Shown here: piece by piece, positions 53,678 through 61,102 of the stretch
Layout of the letters: each line of letters begins with the position of its first letter
Position numbering within the stretch: the first letter of the stretch is position 1
From: Phocaeicola vulgatus ATCC 8482
GTDB taxonomy: Bacteria; Bacteroidota; Bacteroidia; Bacteroidales; Bacteroidaceae
Reading direction: 5' to 3'
DNA length: 64,000 nucleotides
NCBI RefSeq assembly: GCF_000012825.1
Contig: NC_009614.1
Coordinates: forward strand, 4,774,001-4,838,000
Made by a program: the position numbers and the translations under genes
Notes under the pieces: generated by a model
The model's database searches: none
What the model saw: only the letters and a program-made list of their open reading frames with translations
What the model was told of the DNA's origin: nothing

Positions 53678-53781
53678 GCTTTCTCCAAAGATAGGGTTTC
53701 CAATGAGAGCCGTTCGTTTTCAAAGAGGTTTCTTCAAAGATAACGTATCCAAGGGGGCTTTCTCCAAAGATAGCGTCCCTT
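53678..53781. repeat. Three diverged copies of a GCTTTCTCCAAAGATA repeat
   Basis: Copies at 53678-53703, 53727-53752 and 53757-53781 share (G/C)TTTCT(C/T)CAAAGATA-x-CGT-x-TCC. They lie after the amidase stop and before the next gene. They may bind a protein or be remnants of an expanded sequence. Confidence 0.55.
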
Positions 53782-53842
53782 TCCTCCGCTTTGATTTCCT
53801 GACCCTTCATTCAACTAATCTTTTCATTTAACAATAATAAAA

Positions 53843-54157
53843 ATGAACTATCTGATAAACCAACTCATGACCGTGGACAAAGCCTTCTACCGTCATTATC
53901 TGGAAATGCTGCTCACCCTGAACCGCATCCAAGCCCTCACCCCCTGGCAGATGTCCATGCTGCTGTGGAGAGCCAAGATTTTCCATATACAGGTGCTCTA
54001 CCCCGAACTGCTGCGCATCAGCCTGTGCACGGAGCAGGAAAAGGACGAGATACGCTTTATGAAGGGATGGAAACTGAAAGAGCTGGAGAAAATAATGCCC
54101 GCATGGCAGCGACGGCAGTGCGAGGAGATAAAACGGGAACGGTGGAGAGGATTTTAG
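53843..54157 (+). CDS. Small protein of unknown function in the amidase cassette
   Basis: I do not recognise it. The 104-residue protein is helical, with Trp/Leu-rich helices (Leu-Thr-Pro-Trp-Gln-Met-Ser-Met-Leu-Leu-Trp) and a basic end (Gln-Arg-Arg-Gln-Cys-Glu-Glu-Ile-Lys-Arg-Glu-Arg-Trp). No signal peptide. ATG at 53843 lies after an A-rich AACAATAATAAAA leader, as for real Bacteroides genes. It follows the amidase by 170 bases on the same strand, so it may belong to the same cassette. Confidence 0.6.
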   Translation: MNYLINQLMTVDKAFYRHYLEMLLTLNRIQALTPWQMSMLLWRAKIFHIQVLYPELLRISLCTEQEKDEIRFMKGWKLKELEKIMPAWQRRQCEEIKRERWRGF

Positions 54158-54171
54158 TGGCTAGCGGTTAA

Positions 54172-54212
54172 TGAGGAATGAGCAGTGATCACTGAGGAAT
54201 GACCAGTAATCA
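54172..54212. repeat. Two 20-base direct repeats
   Basis: TGAGGAATGAGCAGTGATCA (54172-54191) and TGAGGAATGACCAGTAATCA (54193-54212) match at 18 of 20 bases with a 21-base period, right after the preceding gene. Confidence 0.5.
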
Positions 54213-54257
54213 GTAAAGCCTGCCGGCAACATGATCTACTTGTAAGCAACTTTTAAA

Positions 54258-54500
54258 GGGGGTATGTCAAAATAAAATGACTACTCCGAGAAGTTACAGA
54301 CTGTAACTACAAAACCTAAAAGGCGAATGTCAAAACTCAGTTTTTGAAAACATGAACTTACAATCTGAAATTTGAGCATCCTAAAAGACTAAAGAAAGGG
54401 TCGTATCATTACTCCATACAGAGCTTGATACGATCCTTTTACGTGTTATAATTACTATCTGTAACTTTTCGGGGTTGTCCTTTTTGTTTTGACATCTCCC
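54258..54500. mobile_element. MITE-like element or deleted IS
   Basis: About 243 bases bounded by imperfect inverted repeats of some 45 bases: the left end GTATGTCAAAATAAAATGAC and the right end (other strand) GATGTCAAAACAAAAAGGAC continue to match through AGTTACAGA. Inside is a terminator-like hairpin AAAGGGTCGTATCA (54395-54408) / TGATACGATCCTTT (54426-54439). No ORF. The shape suits a non-autonomous element left from an IS whose transposase was deleted. The rest of the 54158-54545 gap shows only the direct repeats above. Confidence 0.6.
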
Positions 54501-54545
54501 TTCTCCTATCCCCAAGTTATTCAGGAACAGCAACATTCAACTACT

Positions 54546-56684
54546 TCATTCCCCCTCATTAAACCCCAGGCCCTGCTGTTCGGGCTTCAGCTTCTCTGTC
54601 AGGAAATTGGTATGCTCCCACTTCGGTTCGGGCGGATTATGATCCAAGGTCCTCTCCTCGGTAGGCGTGTAGCGTCCGTTGTAAGTGCTGAAGGCGAAAA
54701 AAGCATCTCCCGGTCCGCCCAGATGGTCGAAACGTACCTTGGCCACACGCACCAGCACCTGCCCCAGCTCATCGTTACGGTCTACCACCATTCCATAATC
54801 CGTCTTGTTGAAAAAGGCTGCCGAGCCGTTGATATCATACAGCGTGGGCACAGGCCAGCGTTTGCTTCCCGGTTCGCGGCGCAACTTGGTGGGGTGCGCC
54901 ACCAAAATGAGCAACACCTTGTGCTTCACGGCAAAATTGGAGAACTCGTCGAAGATGCGGCTGATGTACTGCGTTTCCGTCTCCCAGTCGGGAATCTGAT
55001 GCTCGAAGCGGTTGAAGGGGTCCACCACCAGCACCTTCACTCCTTTCCGGCTCACCAGTTGGGCGGCAATGCGGAGCACGCTCTCTACCGAGAAGTCCTC
55101 TTTCGGCATAATGGAGAAGACACTCTGTGCCAGGTAACGGATGGCCTGTCCGGCTTCCGGCAACGGCATCCCCTTGTGTTCGAAACGCTTGCCCACCACG
55201 CGGCGTATCAGCTTGCGGTAGTGATAGGCCAGCGGGGTATTCTCCGGGCTGAAATAGCCCACCTTCCAATCGTGGCGCAGGAGCAGGCGCATGGCAATTT
55301 CGTCCACAAACTCGCTTTTTCCGCTGCCGGGAACGCCTGTGACCGTGAGCACAAAACCACGCTCGAACTTGATCAGCCGGTCCAGATTCTCCAGTCCCGT
55401 ATCGGCTCCTTCCGGCATTCCGTTGTAATAAATATCCATCAGCGTATCCCATTCGTCCATGGGGCAGAAGACTCCTTCCAACGGGATTTCCGCCGCCTGC
55501 TCCACCTGCTGGCGGAGCCTCGGAAGATCGTACTTCAACAGATACTCGTTGGCATCCTTGCAGCCTTCTCCCCAGGCCACCACCTTGCAGCGGTCCACGC
55601 CCAGGCGGCGCACCAGTTCGTCGCGTAACTCCACTCCGCGCCTGTCGGTATCCATGGCCAGGATGATTTCCGTCTTGTCATCGAAGTGCGACTCCACGAA
55701 GCGGTCCAGCCACTGAAGGTTCGCGCCTCCGGCTCCGTTGGGTACGGACACCACCTCTTCCAGTCCTGCGGCTATCAGGCTGAGGGCATCTATCTCGCCT
55801 TCGGTGATGTAGCACTTTTCCTTCCCTTTTATGGCGTCTATGTTCCAAGGAATCAGCTCGGCTCCTTTCACCATCTTGAAATGCTTTGCGGCATCCCGGA
55901 ATTTCATGTTTTTCATTACTCCGTCCTCCAGGTAAGGGAAGCAGATGCAGGCTTCTTCCTTGCCGGTCTGCGGCAGGAATTCCAAGCGTTCCTCTATCTT
56001 CATCCTTGTCAGGACGTCCATCGGAATACCTCGTCTGCCGACCATGTATTCCATCATTTTTCCATTCATAATTTGTTTGTTTTTATTAATTACCGGGCAT
56101 ACGTAATGTACAGGCGGTTGCAGGGGGATGTGCGGCTTGCGTTGCGCCGTGTTGCGTTGCTGCGGTGCTGCATCGTGGTGCTGCGACGTGTTATGGTGCT
56201 GCGATGCTGCATCGTGGTGCTGCGATGCTGTATCGTGGTGCTGCGACGTGTTGCGGTGCTGCGATGCTGCATCATGGTGCTGCGACGTGTTGCGTTGCTG
56301 CGGTGCTGTATCGTGGTGCTGCGACGTGTTGCGTTGCTGCGGTGCTGCATCGTGGTGCTGCGACGTGTTGCGGTGCTGCGATGCTGCATCATGGTGCTGC
56401 GACGTGTTACGGTGCTGCGGTGCATCCTTCTGCTGTTTCTGCCGTTCCCGGTCTTGTTGTTTCTGTTCTCTTTTCCACATCTCGTCCTCGTTCCACGCTA
56501 TGGCGAAATCACAATGAAAGCATTTCGCCCATCCCCCTTCACGGGTGATATGCACACTGAACGAAGGATCTTTGGGATTGCTTCGCGTTGCGGAACATTC
56601 GGGACAAGGCATACGGAAATGGTCCTTTCTGCGCGGCAGGCTTTTCAGCCACCGCACATAATCTGCATGTTCTTCGCGCGTCAT
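54546..56684 (-). CDS. Phage-type primase-helicase (Toprim + RecA-like) with a tandem-repeat linker
   Basis: A 712-residue replication protein. N-terminal zinc ribbon: Cys27, Cys30, Cys55, Cys58. A His/Gln/Asn-rich linker (about 88-180) made of 13-residue repeats follows. The Toprim domain has Thr-Glu-Gly-Glu-Ile-Asp-Ala-Leu and Ala-Met-Asp-Thr-Asp-Arg-Arg-Gly. The helicase part has Walker A Gly-Val-Pro-Gly-Ser-Gly-Lys-Ser-Glu and Leu-Val-Val-Asp-Pro-Phe-Asn-Arg, then Leu-Val-Ala-His-Pro-Thr-Lys. This is the T7 gp4/Twinkle-like layout, so it should prime and unwind a phage-like replicon. Its ATG overlaps the stop of the DUF4373 gene by 4 bases. Confidence 0.9.
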   Translation of the reverse strand: MTREEHADYVRWLKSLPRRKDHFRMPCPECSATRSNPKDPSFSVHITREGGWAKCFHCDFAIAWNEDEMWKREQKQQDRERQKQQKDAPQHRNTSQHHDAASQHRNTSQHHDAAPQQRNTSQHHDTAPQQRNTSQHHDAASQHRNTSQHHDTASQHHDAASQHHNTSQHHDAAPQQRNTAQRKPHIPLQPPVHYVCPVINKNKQIMNGKMMEYMVGRRGIPMDVLTRMKIEERLEFLPQTGKEEACICFPYLEDGVMKNMKFRDAAKHFKMVKGAELIPWNIDAIKGKEKCYITEGEIDALSLIAAGLEEVVSVPNGAGGANLQWLDRFVESHFDDKTEIILAMDTDRRGVELRDELVRRLGVDRCKVVAWGEGCKDANEYLLKYDLPRLRQQVEQAAEIPLEGVFCPMDEWDTLMDIYYNGMPEGADTGLENLDRLIKFERGFVLTVTGVPGSGKSEFVDEIAMRLLLRHDWKVGYFSPENTPLAYHYRKLIRRVVGKRFEHKGMPLPEAGQAIRYLAQSVFSIMPKEDFSVESVLRIAAQLVSRKGVKVLVVDPFNRFEHQIPDWETETQYISRIFDEFSNFAVKHKVLLILVAHPTKLRREPGSKRWPVPTLYDINGSAAFFNKTDYGMVVDRNDELGQVLVRVAKVRFDHLGGPGDAFFAFSTYNGRYTPTEERTLDHNPPEPKWEHTNFLTEKLKPEQQGLGFNEGE
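56144..56420 (-). repeat. 39-base in-frame tandem repeat array (minisatellite)
   Basis: About seven units in the coding strand encode the 13-residue unit Gln-His-Arg-Asn-Thr-Ser-Gln-His-His-Asp-Ala-Ala-Ser with small changes, one of them a 7-residue half unit. Because 39 is a multiple of three, loss or gain of units keeps the frame. It forms the linker between zinc ribbon and Toprim. Confidence 0.85.
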
Positions 56685-58117
56685 ATCCAGCTCTGTTTCA
56701 GATTATCCCAGGTGGCACGTCCGTTGGGGCGCGGTGGTGCATCGGCAGGAAGAGGAACTCCGCAATACGAACGTTCGCCGGTCAGCGGATTGTACGTTTC
56801 GTAGGGCGAGAGCGATGTCGATTCATTCTGCATCCGGCTTCTTTCTTTCAGCTTTTCTTCCAGAAAAAGACGGGTGGGCCTTTCTCGGCGGATGTAGTTG
56901 GCGAAATAAGCTTCGGCTTCGGACACGGAAGTGATTCCTCCTGTGTTTCCTTGTGCCACGACATGTTTCTTGAACAGATCACGAATAAAAGAAAGATTGT
57001 TCAAAAAGAGTTCTTTCAAACCTGACATCATCCCCACAGCCTCCAGCCAACTCTGAGTAATGAAAGCTTCATTGATGCATTGTTCCCATCGGGGCATCGT
57101 TTCGGACAATTCGGAAAATCGGGGAAGTTTATCAACAGCAGCAACAGCAATTATTTCTTTTTCTTTGTTATTGTTGTTTTTCTTCTCTCCTCTATTCTTT
57201 TCTTCTCTTATAAAGCTTTGCTTAAAGCTTGCTTGCAAGTTCTTTCCATAGCACTCATTATCAACACTTTGAATCACATTTTTGACTGAATTTTCATTTG
57301 TATTTTTTGCAGTCGTATTTTTCATACTTTCCGCACTACTTTTCACGTTGCTTTCCGTGCTGTTTTCCTTGTAGATTTCCTTATTATAATCCGAATGGAT
57401 TGGCTTGCTGTTCTCCATGCAGACAGTCTTGTTACTATCTACATTCCTGCTTTCCATATAAATTCTCTCCTTGCTATCCATACTGGGTGCACCACTGCTT
57501 TTCAGGTAGACTTCCTTGTTATTATCCATGCAAGGTGTATCATCGCTTTTCAGGTAGGCTTCCTTGTTATTATCCATGCAAGATGTATCATCGCTTTTCA
57601 GGTAGGCTTCCCCATTATCATACACGCAGGGCGCATCATTACTTTTCGTGTAGATTTCCTCGTTACGATCCATACAGGACGTATCACCGTTTTTCCCTTC
57701 GTTGATTCTGCCCCTTCCTATTGTAGACGCAGTTGCTTTTGCAGATGCTTTCACCGTACTTTTCTTACTGCTTCTCCCTCCCTTACTGCCGGCAGCGGCA
57801 CGTTGCTCGGAAAGTTTGCTCTGATATCCCATCACCTCGTCCAGATACAGACATCGGAAATACCCGTCCTCTGTAATGAGAAACAAATCGAAGTCCTTAA
57901 TAAGATGTTGCAGATTTTCCACGGTAGCTCCCCACTGATCGGCCAGCAAATCCAGTTCGTTAAAATCATGTTTGTATTCCTGCTGTTTTCGCAGAAACAA
58001 TATCGTTTCAAGATACAACCCCAGCCCCATGCATTTCATGTCGGCATTCAGCTTCATCATTTTGTAATCCGACATCAAGCTGCAATTCAGCCGGATAAAC
58101 TGCTCTGTATAATCCAT
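56681..58117 (-). CDS. DUF4373/Lin1244-type replication protein with a repeat-rich linker
   Basis: The 478-residue protein has an N-terminal DUF4373 (Lin1244/Lin1753) domain (1-110), with Met-Asp-Tyr-Thr and Leu-Ser-Asp-Tyr-Lys-Met-Met-Lys, a winged-helix part known in phage replication-initiation proteins. A Ser/Lys-rich stretch is followed by 16-residue repeats (about 145-225) such as Glu-Ala-Tyr-Leu-Lys-Ser-Asp-Asp-Thr, and a C-terminal segment like DnaD-type tails. It is translated coupled to the primase-helicase. It probably loads it at the replicon origin (inference). Confidence 0.82.
   Translation of the reverse strand: MDYTEQFIRLNCSLMSDYKMMKLNADMKCMGLGLYLETILFLRKQQEYKHDFNELDLLADQWGATVENLQHLIKDFDLFLITEDGYFRCLYLDEVMGYQSKLSEQRAAAGSKGGRSSKKSTVKASAKATASTIGRGRINEGKNGDTSCMDRNEEIYTKSNDAPCVYDNGEAYLKSDDTSCMDNNKEAYLKSDDTPCMDNNKEVYLKSSGAPSMDSKERIYMESRNVDSNKTVCMENSKPIHSDYNKEIYKENSTESNVKSSAESMKNTTAKNTNENSVKNVIQSVDNECYGKNLQASFKQSFIREEKNRGEKKNNNNKEKEIIAVAAVDKLPRFSELSETMPRWEQCINEAFITQSWLEAVGMMSGLKELFLNNLSFIRDLFKKHVVAQGNTGGITSVSEAEAYFANYIRRERPTRLFLEEKLKERSRMQNESTSLSPYETYNPLTGERSYCGVPLPADAPPRPNGRATWDNLKQSWI
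57463..57690 (-). repeat. 48-base in-frame tandem repeats
   Basis: About five units of 48 bases; units at 57511-57558 and 57559-57606 differ at a single base (CAAGGTGTA against CAAGATGTA), so the expansion is recent. Outer units are more diverged. They encode 16-residue repeats in the DUF4373 protein linker. Confidence 0.8.
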
Positions 58118-58212
58118 TTCTTTTGTGTGTTAGTATAAATATAACGCAAAGGAACGCAAAATATAAATAGGGCGTTGCTCACAAAAACAAGCAATTGTTA
58201 ATAAACATTTCC

Positions 58213-58220
58213 TATCTTTG
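58213..58220 (+). promoter_or_regulatory. -7 promoter box of the small divergent regulator
   Basis: TATCTTTG lies 73 bases before the ATG at 58293. Nearby AACAAGCAATTGTT and two AACGCAAA copies (10-base period, 58143-58160) could be operator sites shared with the divergent replication genes. Confidence 0.6.
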
Positions 58221-58292
58221 CCGAGACATTTTGTAAGTAGCTATGTTTATGCTGTTTACAAATTATTATTTAATAATTTAATTTTTAGTAAC

Positions 58293-58545
58293 ATGAAAAA
58301 AATTTGAGATCATCAGCACTTGCATCAGTAATGCCGTGCGAAGAAGCGATTTAAACCCCAACAACTTGAACGACAAAGGTGCGATAGGCCGGTCCACCGC
58401 CACCAAAATTCGAGACGGAAAGATTGTGACTCCAAATTCTTACTTCAAACTGATGAAATGGATGGAAAAGGAGAAACCGGAGGTTTACAAAGAAGCCATG
58501 GAGCACATCCTGAAAGAACTGGGCAAGCTCAAAATGGAAGAGTAA
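58293..58545 (+). CDS. Small putative HTH regulator, frame broken at an A7 run
   Basis: The ATG at 58293 is followed by seven A and a stop four codons later. With six A the frame joins one encoding Phe-Glu-Ile-Ile-Ser-Thr-Cys-Ile-Ser-Asn-Ala-Val and the rest, ending at 58545 (83 residues). Without a frameshift the longest start is a GTG at 58336 (69 residues). The segment Ile-Gly-Arg-Ser-Thr-Ala-Thr-Lys-Ile-Arg-Asp-Gly is like the recognition helix of Cro/CI-type regulators. It is divergent from the replication genes, as a phage repressor would be. Either a pseudogene, slippage-controlled, or sequence error. Confidence 0.55.
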
Positions 58546-58598
58546 CCTCCCGGCTTCCCGGAAACGGGAATTTTCCCCGGTAAACGTGGGGAAACGGG

Positions 58599-58650
58599 AA
58601 ACCGCCATAGAGCGCCTCTGTATGGAGACTGCCTCTATGGCGGTTTTTGC
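58599..58650 (+). terminator. Terminator after the small regulator
   Basis: AAACCGCCATAGAG (58599-58612) pairs perfectly with CTCTATGGCGGTTT (58633-58646), then TT. Confidence 0.75.
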
Positions 58651-58715
58651 ACCCAGGATGCATGGAGTTATAGTTATTTTATTTCCAACTATAAATCCTC
58701 CTTTTTACTCAAAAA

Positions 58716-59132
58716 TTATTTTTCTTGTGACAGATAAATACAGAATTGCTGAATATTTACAACATTCACTTTAGGAAAATCTATATCTTTCAGCACATCA
58801 TAATGATGGTCGTTAGTAACAATGTAGTGCGCATTGGCCGAAATGGCACAATCCACAAACTTATTGTCATCAGGATCGACTGTAATCAGATTAAAGTGAT
58901 AGAATGGAGTTATCAATTCAACAAACGGACTGTTCAATATGGTTTTCACCACATATTCCGCCGTTTCATTGTCGGTAAGTCTTTGCAGAATTTCTATATA
59001 TTCCTCCAATATTTCATTGGATACACAGAGCTTGTTCGTTCCGTCCACAAAGGATTGCCACAAGACATGGTAACGACTCCTTTGGGGAATGCTTTGAATA
59101 AGACAATTCGTATCAAGAACCAACTTAGCCAT
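58716..59132 (-). CDS. PIN-domain toxin
   Basis: A 138-residue PIN ribonuclease: Leu-Val-Leu-Asp-Thr-Asn-Cys-Leu (first Asp), Asn-Glu-Ile-Leu-Glu-Glu-Tyr (Glu), Asp-Pro-Asp-Asp-Asn-Lys-Phe-Val-Asp-Cys-Ala (Asp pair) and Thr-Asn-Asp-His-His-Tyr-Asp (last Asp), the four acidic metal ligands of the COG1569 type. It follows the antitoxin gene by 5 bases. It should cleave RNA when free. The target is unknown. Confidence 0.88.
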   Translation of the reverse strand: MAKLVLDTNCLIQSIPQRSRYHVLWQSFVDGTNKLCVSNEILEEYIEILQRLTDNETAEYVVKTILNSPFVELITPFYHFNLITVDPDDNKFVDCAISANAHYIVTNDHHYDVLKDIDFPKVNVVNIQQFCIYLSQEK

Positions 59133-59137
59133 TGACG

Positions 59138-59353
59138 TTATTTTAATGAATGAATATCTATTTCAGCTATTTCATCCAGCTTTTTCTGGTCAAGAATTCC
59201 CTTATCCCAAAGTTCATCCAACTTTGTATTCATCCGTTTGGAATAATATTGAAAGAGCACCTCTTTCAATTCTTCCAGACCTTCCTGAGATTTATCGTAA
59301 GAAAACATTTCCAACAAATGCCTCTGTATGGGGTTGAATACTGTAGTTTCCAT
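59138..59353 (-). CDS. Antitoxin partner of the PIN toxin
   Basis: A 71-residue acidic helical protein (Met-Glu-Thr-Thr-Val-Phe-Asn-Pro-Ile-Gln-Arg-His-Leu-Leu-Glu-Met-Phe) upstream of and coupled to the toxin gene. The N-terminus is the likely DNA-binding part and the C-terminal helix the likely toxin-binding one, as in such pairs. A perfect palindrome lies 13 bases before its ATG, fitting self-regulation. Confidence 0.8.
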   Translation of the reverse strand: METTVFNPIQRHLLEMFSYDKSQEGLEELKEVLFQYYSKRMNTKLDELWDKGILDQKKLDEIAEIDIHSLK

Positions 59354-59365
59354 AATTATATCGGT

Positions 59366-59395
59366 TATAAATTCTATGCGAATATAGAATTTATA
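59366..59395. promoter_or_regulatory. Operator palindrome of the toxin-antitoxin operon
   Basis: TATAAATTCTAT (59366-59377), 6-base spacer, ATAGAATTTATA (59384-59395): perfect 12-base arms. It lies just upstream of the antitoxin start, the usual place for antitoxin or toxin-antitoxin binding. Confidence 0.75.
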
Positions 59396-59542
59396 ATGAT
59401 AATATCCAAAATGTTTCTCATTAATTAACGCCTATGAAATACGACTCGATAAATCTTGCAACAATATCTCCCTTACACCCGATGTTCAAAATGTTGTAGA
59501 GTAAAATCTATTCCGGAGATCCTAATCGGATAATCTTTTTTA

Positions 59543-60355
59543 TCATTTCAGATGGATTTTGAAGTAAATGCCACCAGAGAAGTATTTCCCGTTGTTCAAT
59601 TCGGCAATCAGGTTGATGTGGTCTTTCCAAAGCTGGTAGTGCGCCCCGATGTTCACTGTGCGGGCGTCATATTCGGCCATCAGGTTAAGATTATTTACAA
59701 CTTTAATCAAAGGCTGGTCACCGAGTAACTGAAAACGGAAGTTTGTGCCGAATGAAGGACGTTTATAATGCTCTATACCTTTGGCATTACCATATACAAA
59801 TGCGGCATGAATACCCCATTCACCTATATTCTGAACATCCAAATGTTTGGTTACAGCCAGATAATAACGTGTTGCGTAATTATTGGAACCGCTTGTATTA
59901 CCGGACACCAATTCCCCACCACCATGATCGGCATGAGAGGTGGGATCGTCCAGACCAAGGACTATTTGCGGTGTCCACTCCTTCCACCACCCTTCTTTCC
60001 AAAGGCGCAGACGCGCACTGAAAGCCCGGTCCTGATTCGTGAATTTTCCCCAAGACTGTTCCGGGAAATAAGTAGAGCCATGATCCGCATGTACCAATGT
60101 ACAGATATACGACACCTCCAGCCAAGGGAAAATAGTAATATTAATGTAATAATTGAAGGTATACCCCACTTCACTGCTACGAAAATGGGTGGATAACGGA
60201 TGAGTATTCAAATAGTTTCCACCAAATAGAAAAGTTTTATCACGCTGCATATCAGCCGTGGGAGCATGAAGCAGTCCGGTAGTTCCCAGCAATGCCTGGG
60301 CATCAGCCCATAAGGAAACACTACACCAAAAAACGAGCAATAAGATTCTTTTCAT
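59543..60355 (-). CDS. YjbH-like outer-membrane beta-barrel protein
   Basis: The 270-residue protein has a signal peptide (ending A-D-A-Q) followed by Leu-Leu-Gly-Thr-Thr-Gly-Leu-Leu-His-Ala-Pro-Thr-Ala and alternating beta strands rich in aromatic residues, ending in Lys-Ile-His-Leu-Lys. This resembles the YjbH domain proteins linked with exopolysaccharide secretion. It starts about 4 bases from the end of the WecG-type gene, so it is the last gene of the capsule-type operon. The family call is moderate. Confidence 0.72.
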   Translation of the reverse strand: MKRILLLVFWCSVSLWADAQALLGTTGLLHAPTADMQRDKTFLFGGNYLNTHPLSTHFRSSEVGYTFNYYINITIFPWLEVSYICTLVHADHGSTYFPEQSWGKFTNQDRAFSARLRLWKEGWWKEWTPQIVLGLDDPTSHADHGGGELVSGNTSGSNNYATRYYLAVTKHLDVQNIGEWGIHAAFVYGNAKGIEHYKRPSFGTNFRFQLLGDQPLIKVVNNLNLMAEYDARTVNIGAHYQLWKDHINLIAELNNGKYFSGGIYFKIHLK

Positions 60356-60359
60356 CAAG

Positions 60360-61076
60360 CTACTCCTTACATATATTCCACATGAACAACAGATTGCCGA
60401 TAATGTAACGTTTCCACATCCGGCGGGGTTCTTTCAATAACCGGTAACACCATTCCAGAGAATGCCTTTGCCACCAGGCGGGAGCACGCTTTACCGTTCC
60501 GGCATAGAAATCGAAAACAGCACCTATCGTTCCGCAATGGCAATGGATTTTCAATTCATGCCAATGCGTGTACGCCCATTTCTCCTGCTTGGGGGCAGTC
60601 ATCCCTATCCAAAGCAAATCAGGATTTGCCTTGTTGATAGCTTCGACTATCGCCCGATTGTCCTCTTCCGAAAACTCCGGCTTATAGGGTGGCGAATAGG
60701 TTTCCACTTCGATGTTGGGATAATCCACTTTCACACGCTGTTTTATCAATGCCAATACTTTTTCACTGCTGCCCATGAAAAAACATTTTCCTCCGATAGT
60801 ATTCAGCTTGTTCATCTCGAACTCGAACAGATTCCAGCCGGCAATACGCTCTGTAGGTTTGGATCTTGCATTCAGCCAACGACACGCCTTGACAATACTT
60901 GCTCCGTCGGGGATTAACACATCTCCCTGCTGCAAAGCTTCGGCAAAGAGCTTGTCTTTCTGGGCGGTGTTGTAGGAATGGGCGTTGATGGTGTTGATCA
61001 GGAGTTTGCCGGAAGGCAAAGTGGTCAGCCCTCGATGGCTTTCCAACAAGGGTAAGTTTTTTAACTTCAATAACAT
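60360..61076 (-). CDS. WecG/TagA/CpsF-family glycosyltransferase
   Basis: The 238-residue protein has Leu-Ile-Pro-Asp-Gly-Ala-Ser-Ile-Val (about 54), Gly-Ser-Ser-Glu-Lys-Val, Pro-Asp-Leu-Leu-Trp-Ile-Gly-Met-Thr-Ala-Pro-Lys-Gln-Glu-Lys and Gly-Ala-Val-Phe-Asp-Phe-Tyr-Ala-Gly, the WecG/TagA pattern (GT26). It transfers a sugar, often ManNAc(A), to an undecaprenyl-linked acceptor at the membrane. Position downstream of other transferases is usual for a Bacteroides capsule operon. Acceptor unknown. Confidence 0.92.
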   Translation of the reverse strand: MLLKLKNLPLLESHRGLTTLPSGKLLINTINAHSYNTAQKDKLFAEALQQGDVLIPDGASIVKACRWLNARSKPTERIAGWNLFEFEMNKLNTIGGKCFFMGSSEKVLALIKQRVKVDYPNIEVETYSPPYKPEFSEEDNRAIVEAINKANPDLLWIGMTAPKQEKWAYTHWHELKIHCHCGTIGAVFDFYAGTVKRAPAWWQRHSLEWCYRLLKEPRRMWKRYIIGNLLFMWNICKE

Positions 61077-61102
61077 GGATATTGTAATTCTACCTTTAAA
61101 AA

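Noticed and set aside
56128..56548. Cysteine-rich reading frames opposite the primase-helicase linker
   Set aside because: They are shadows of the 39-base repeat; repetition leaves all frames open, and the minus-strand frame has intact domains on both sides.
56144..57690. Tandem repeats considered as a CRISPR array
   Set aside because: Units are directly adjacent without unique spacers and lie in frame inside two genes.
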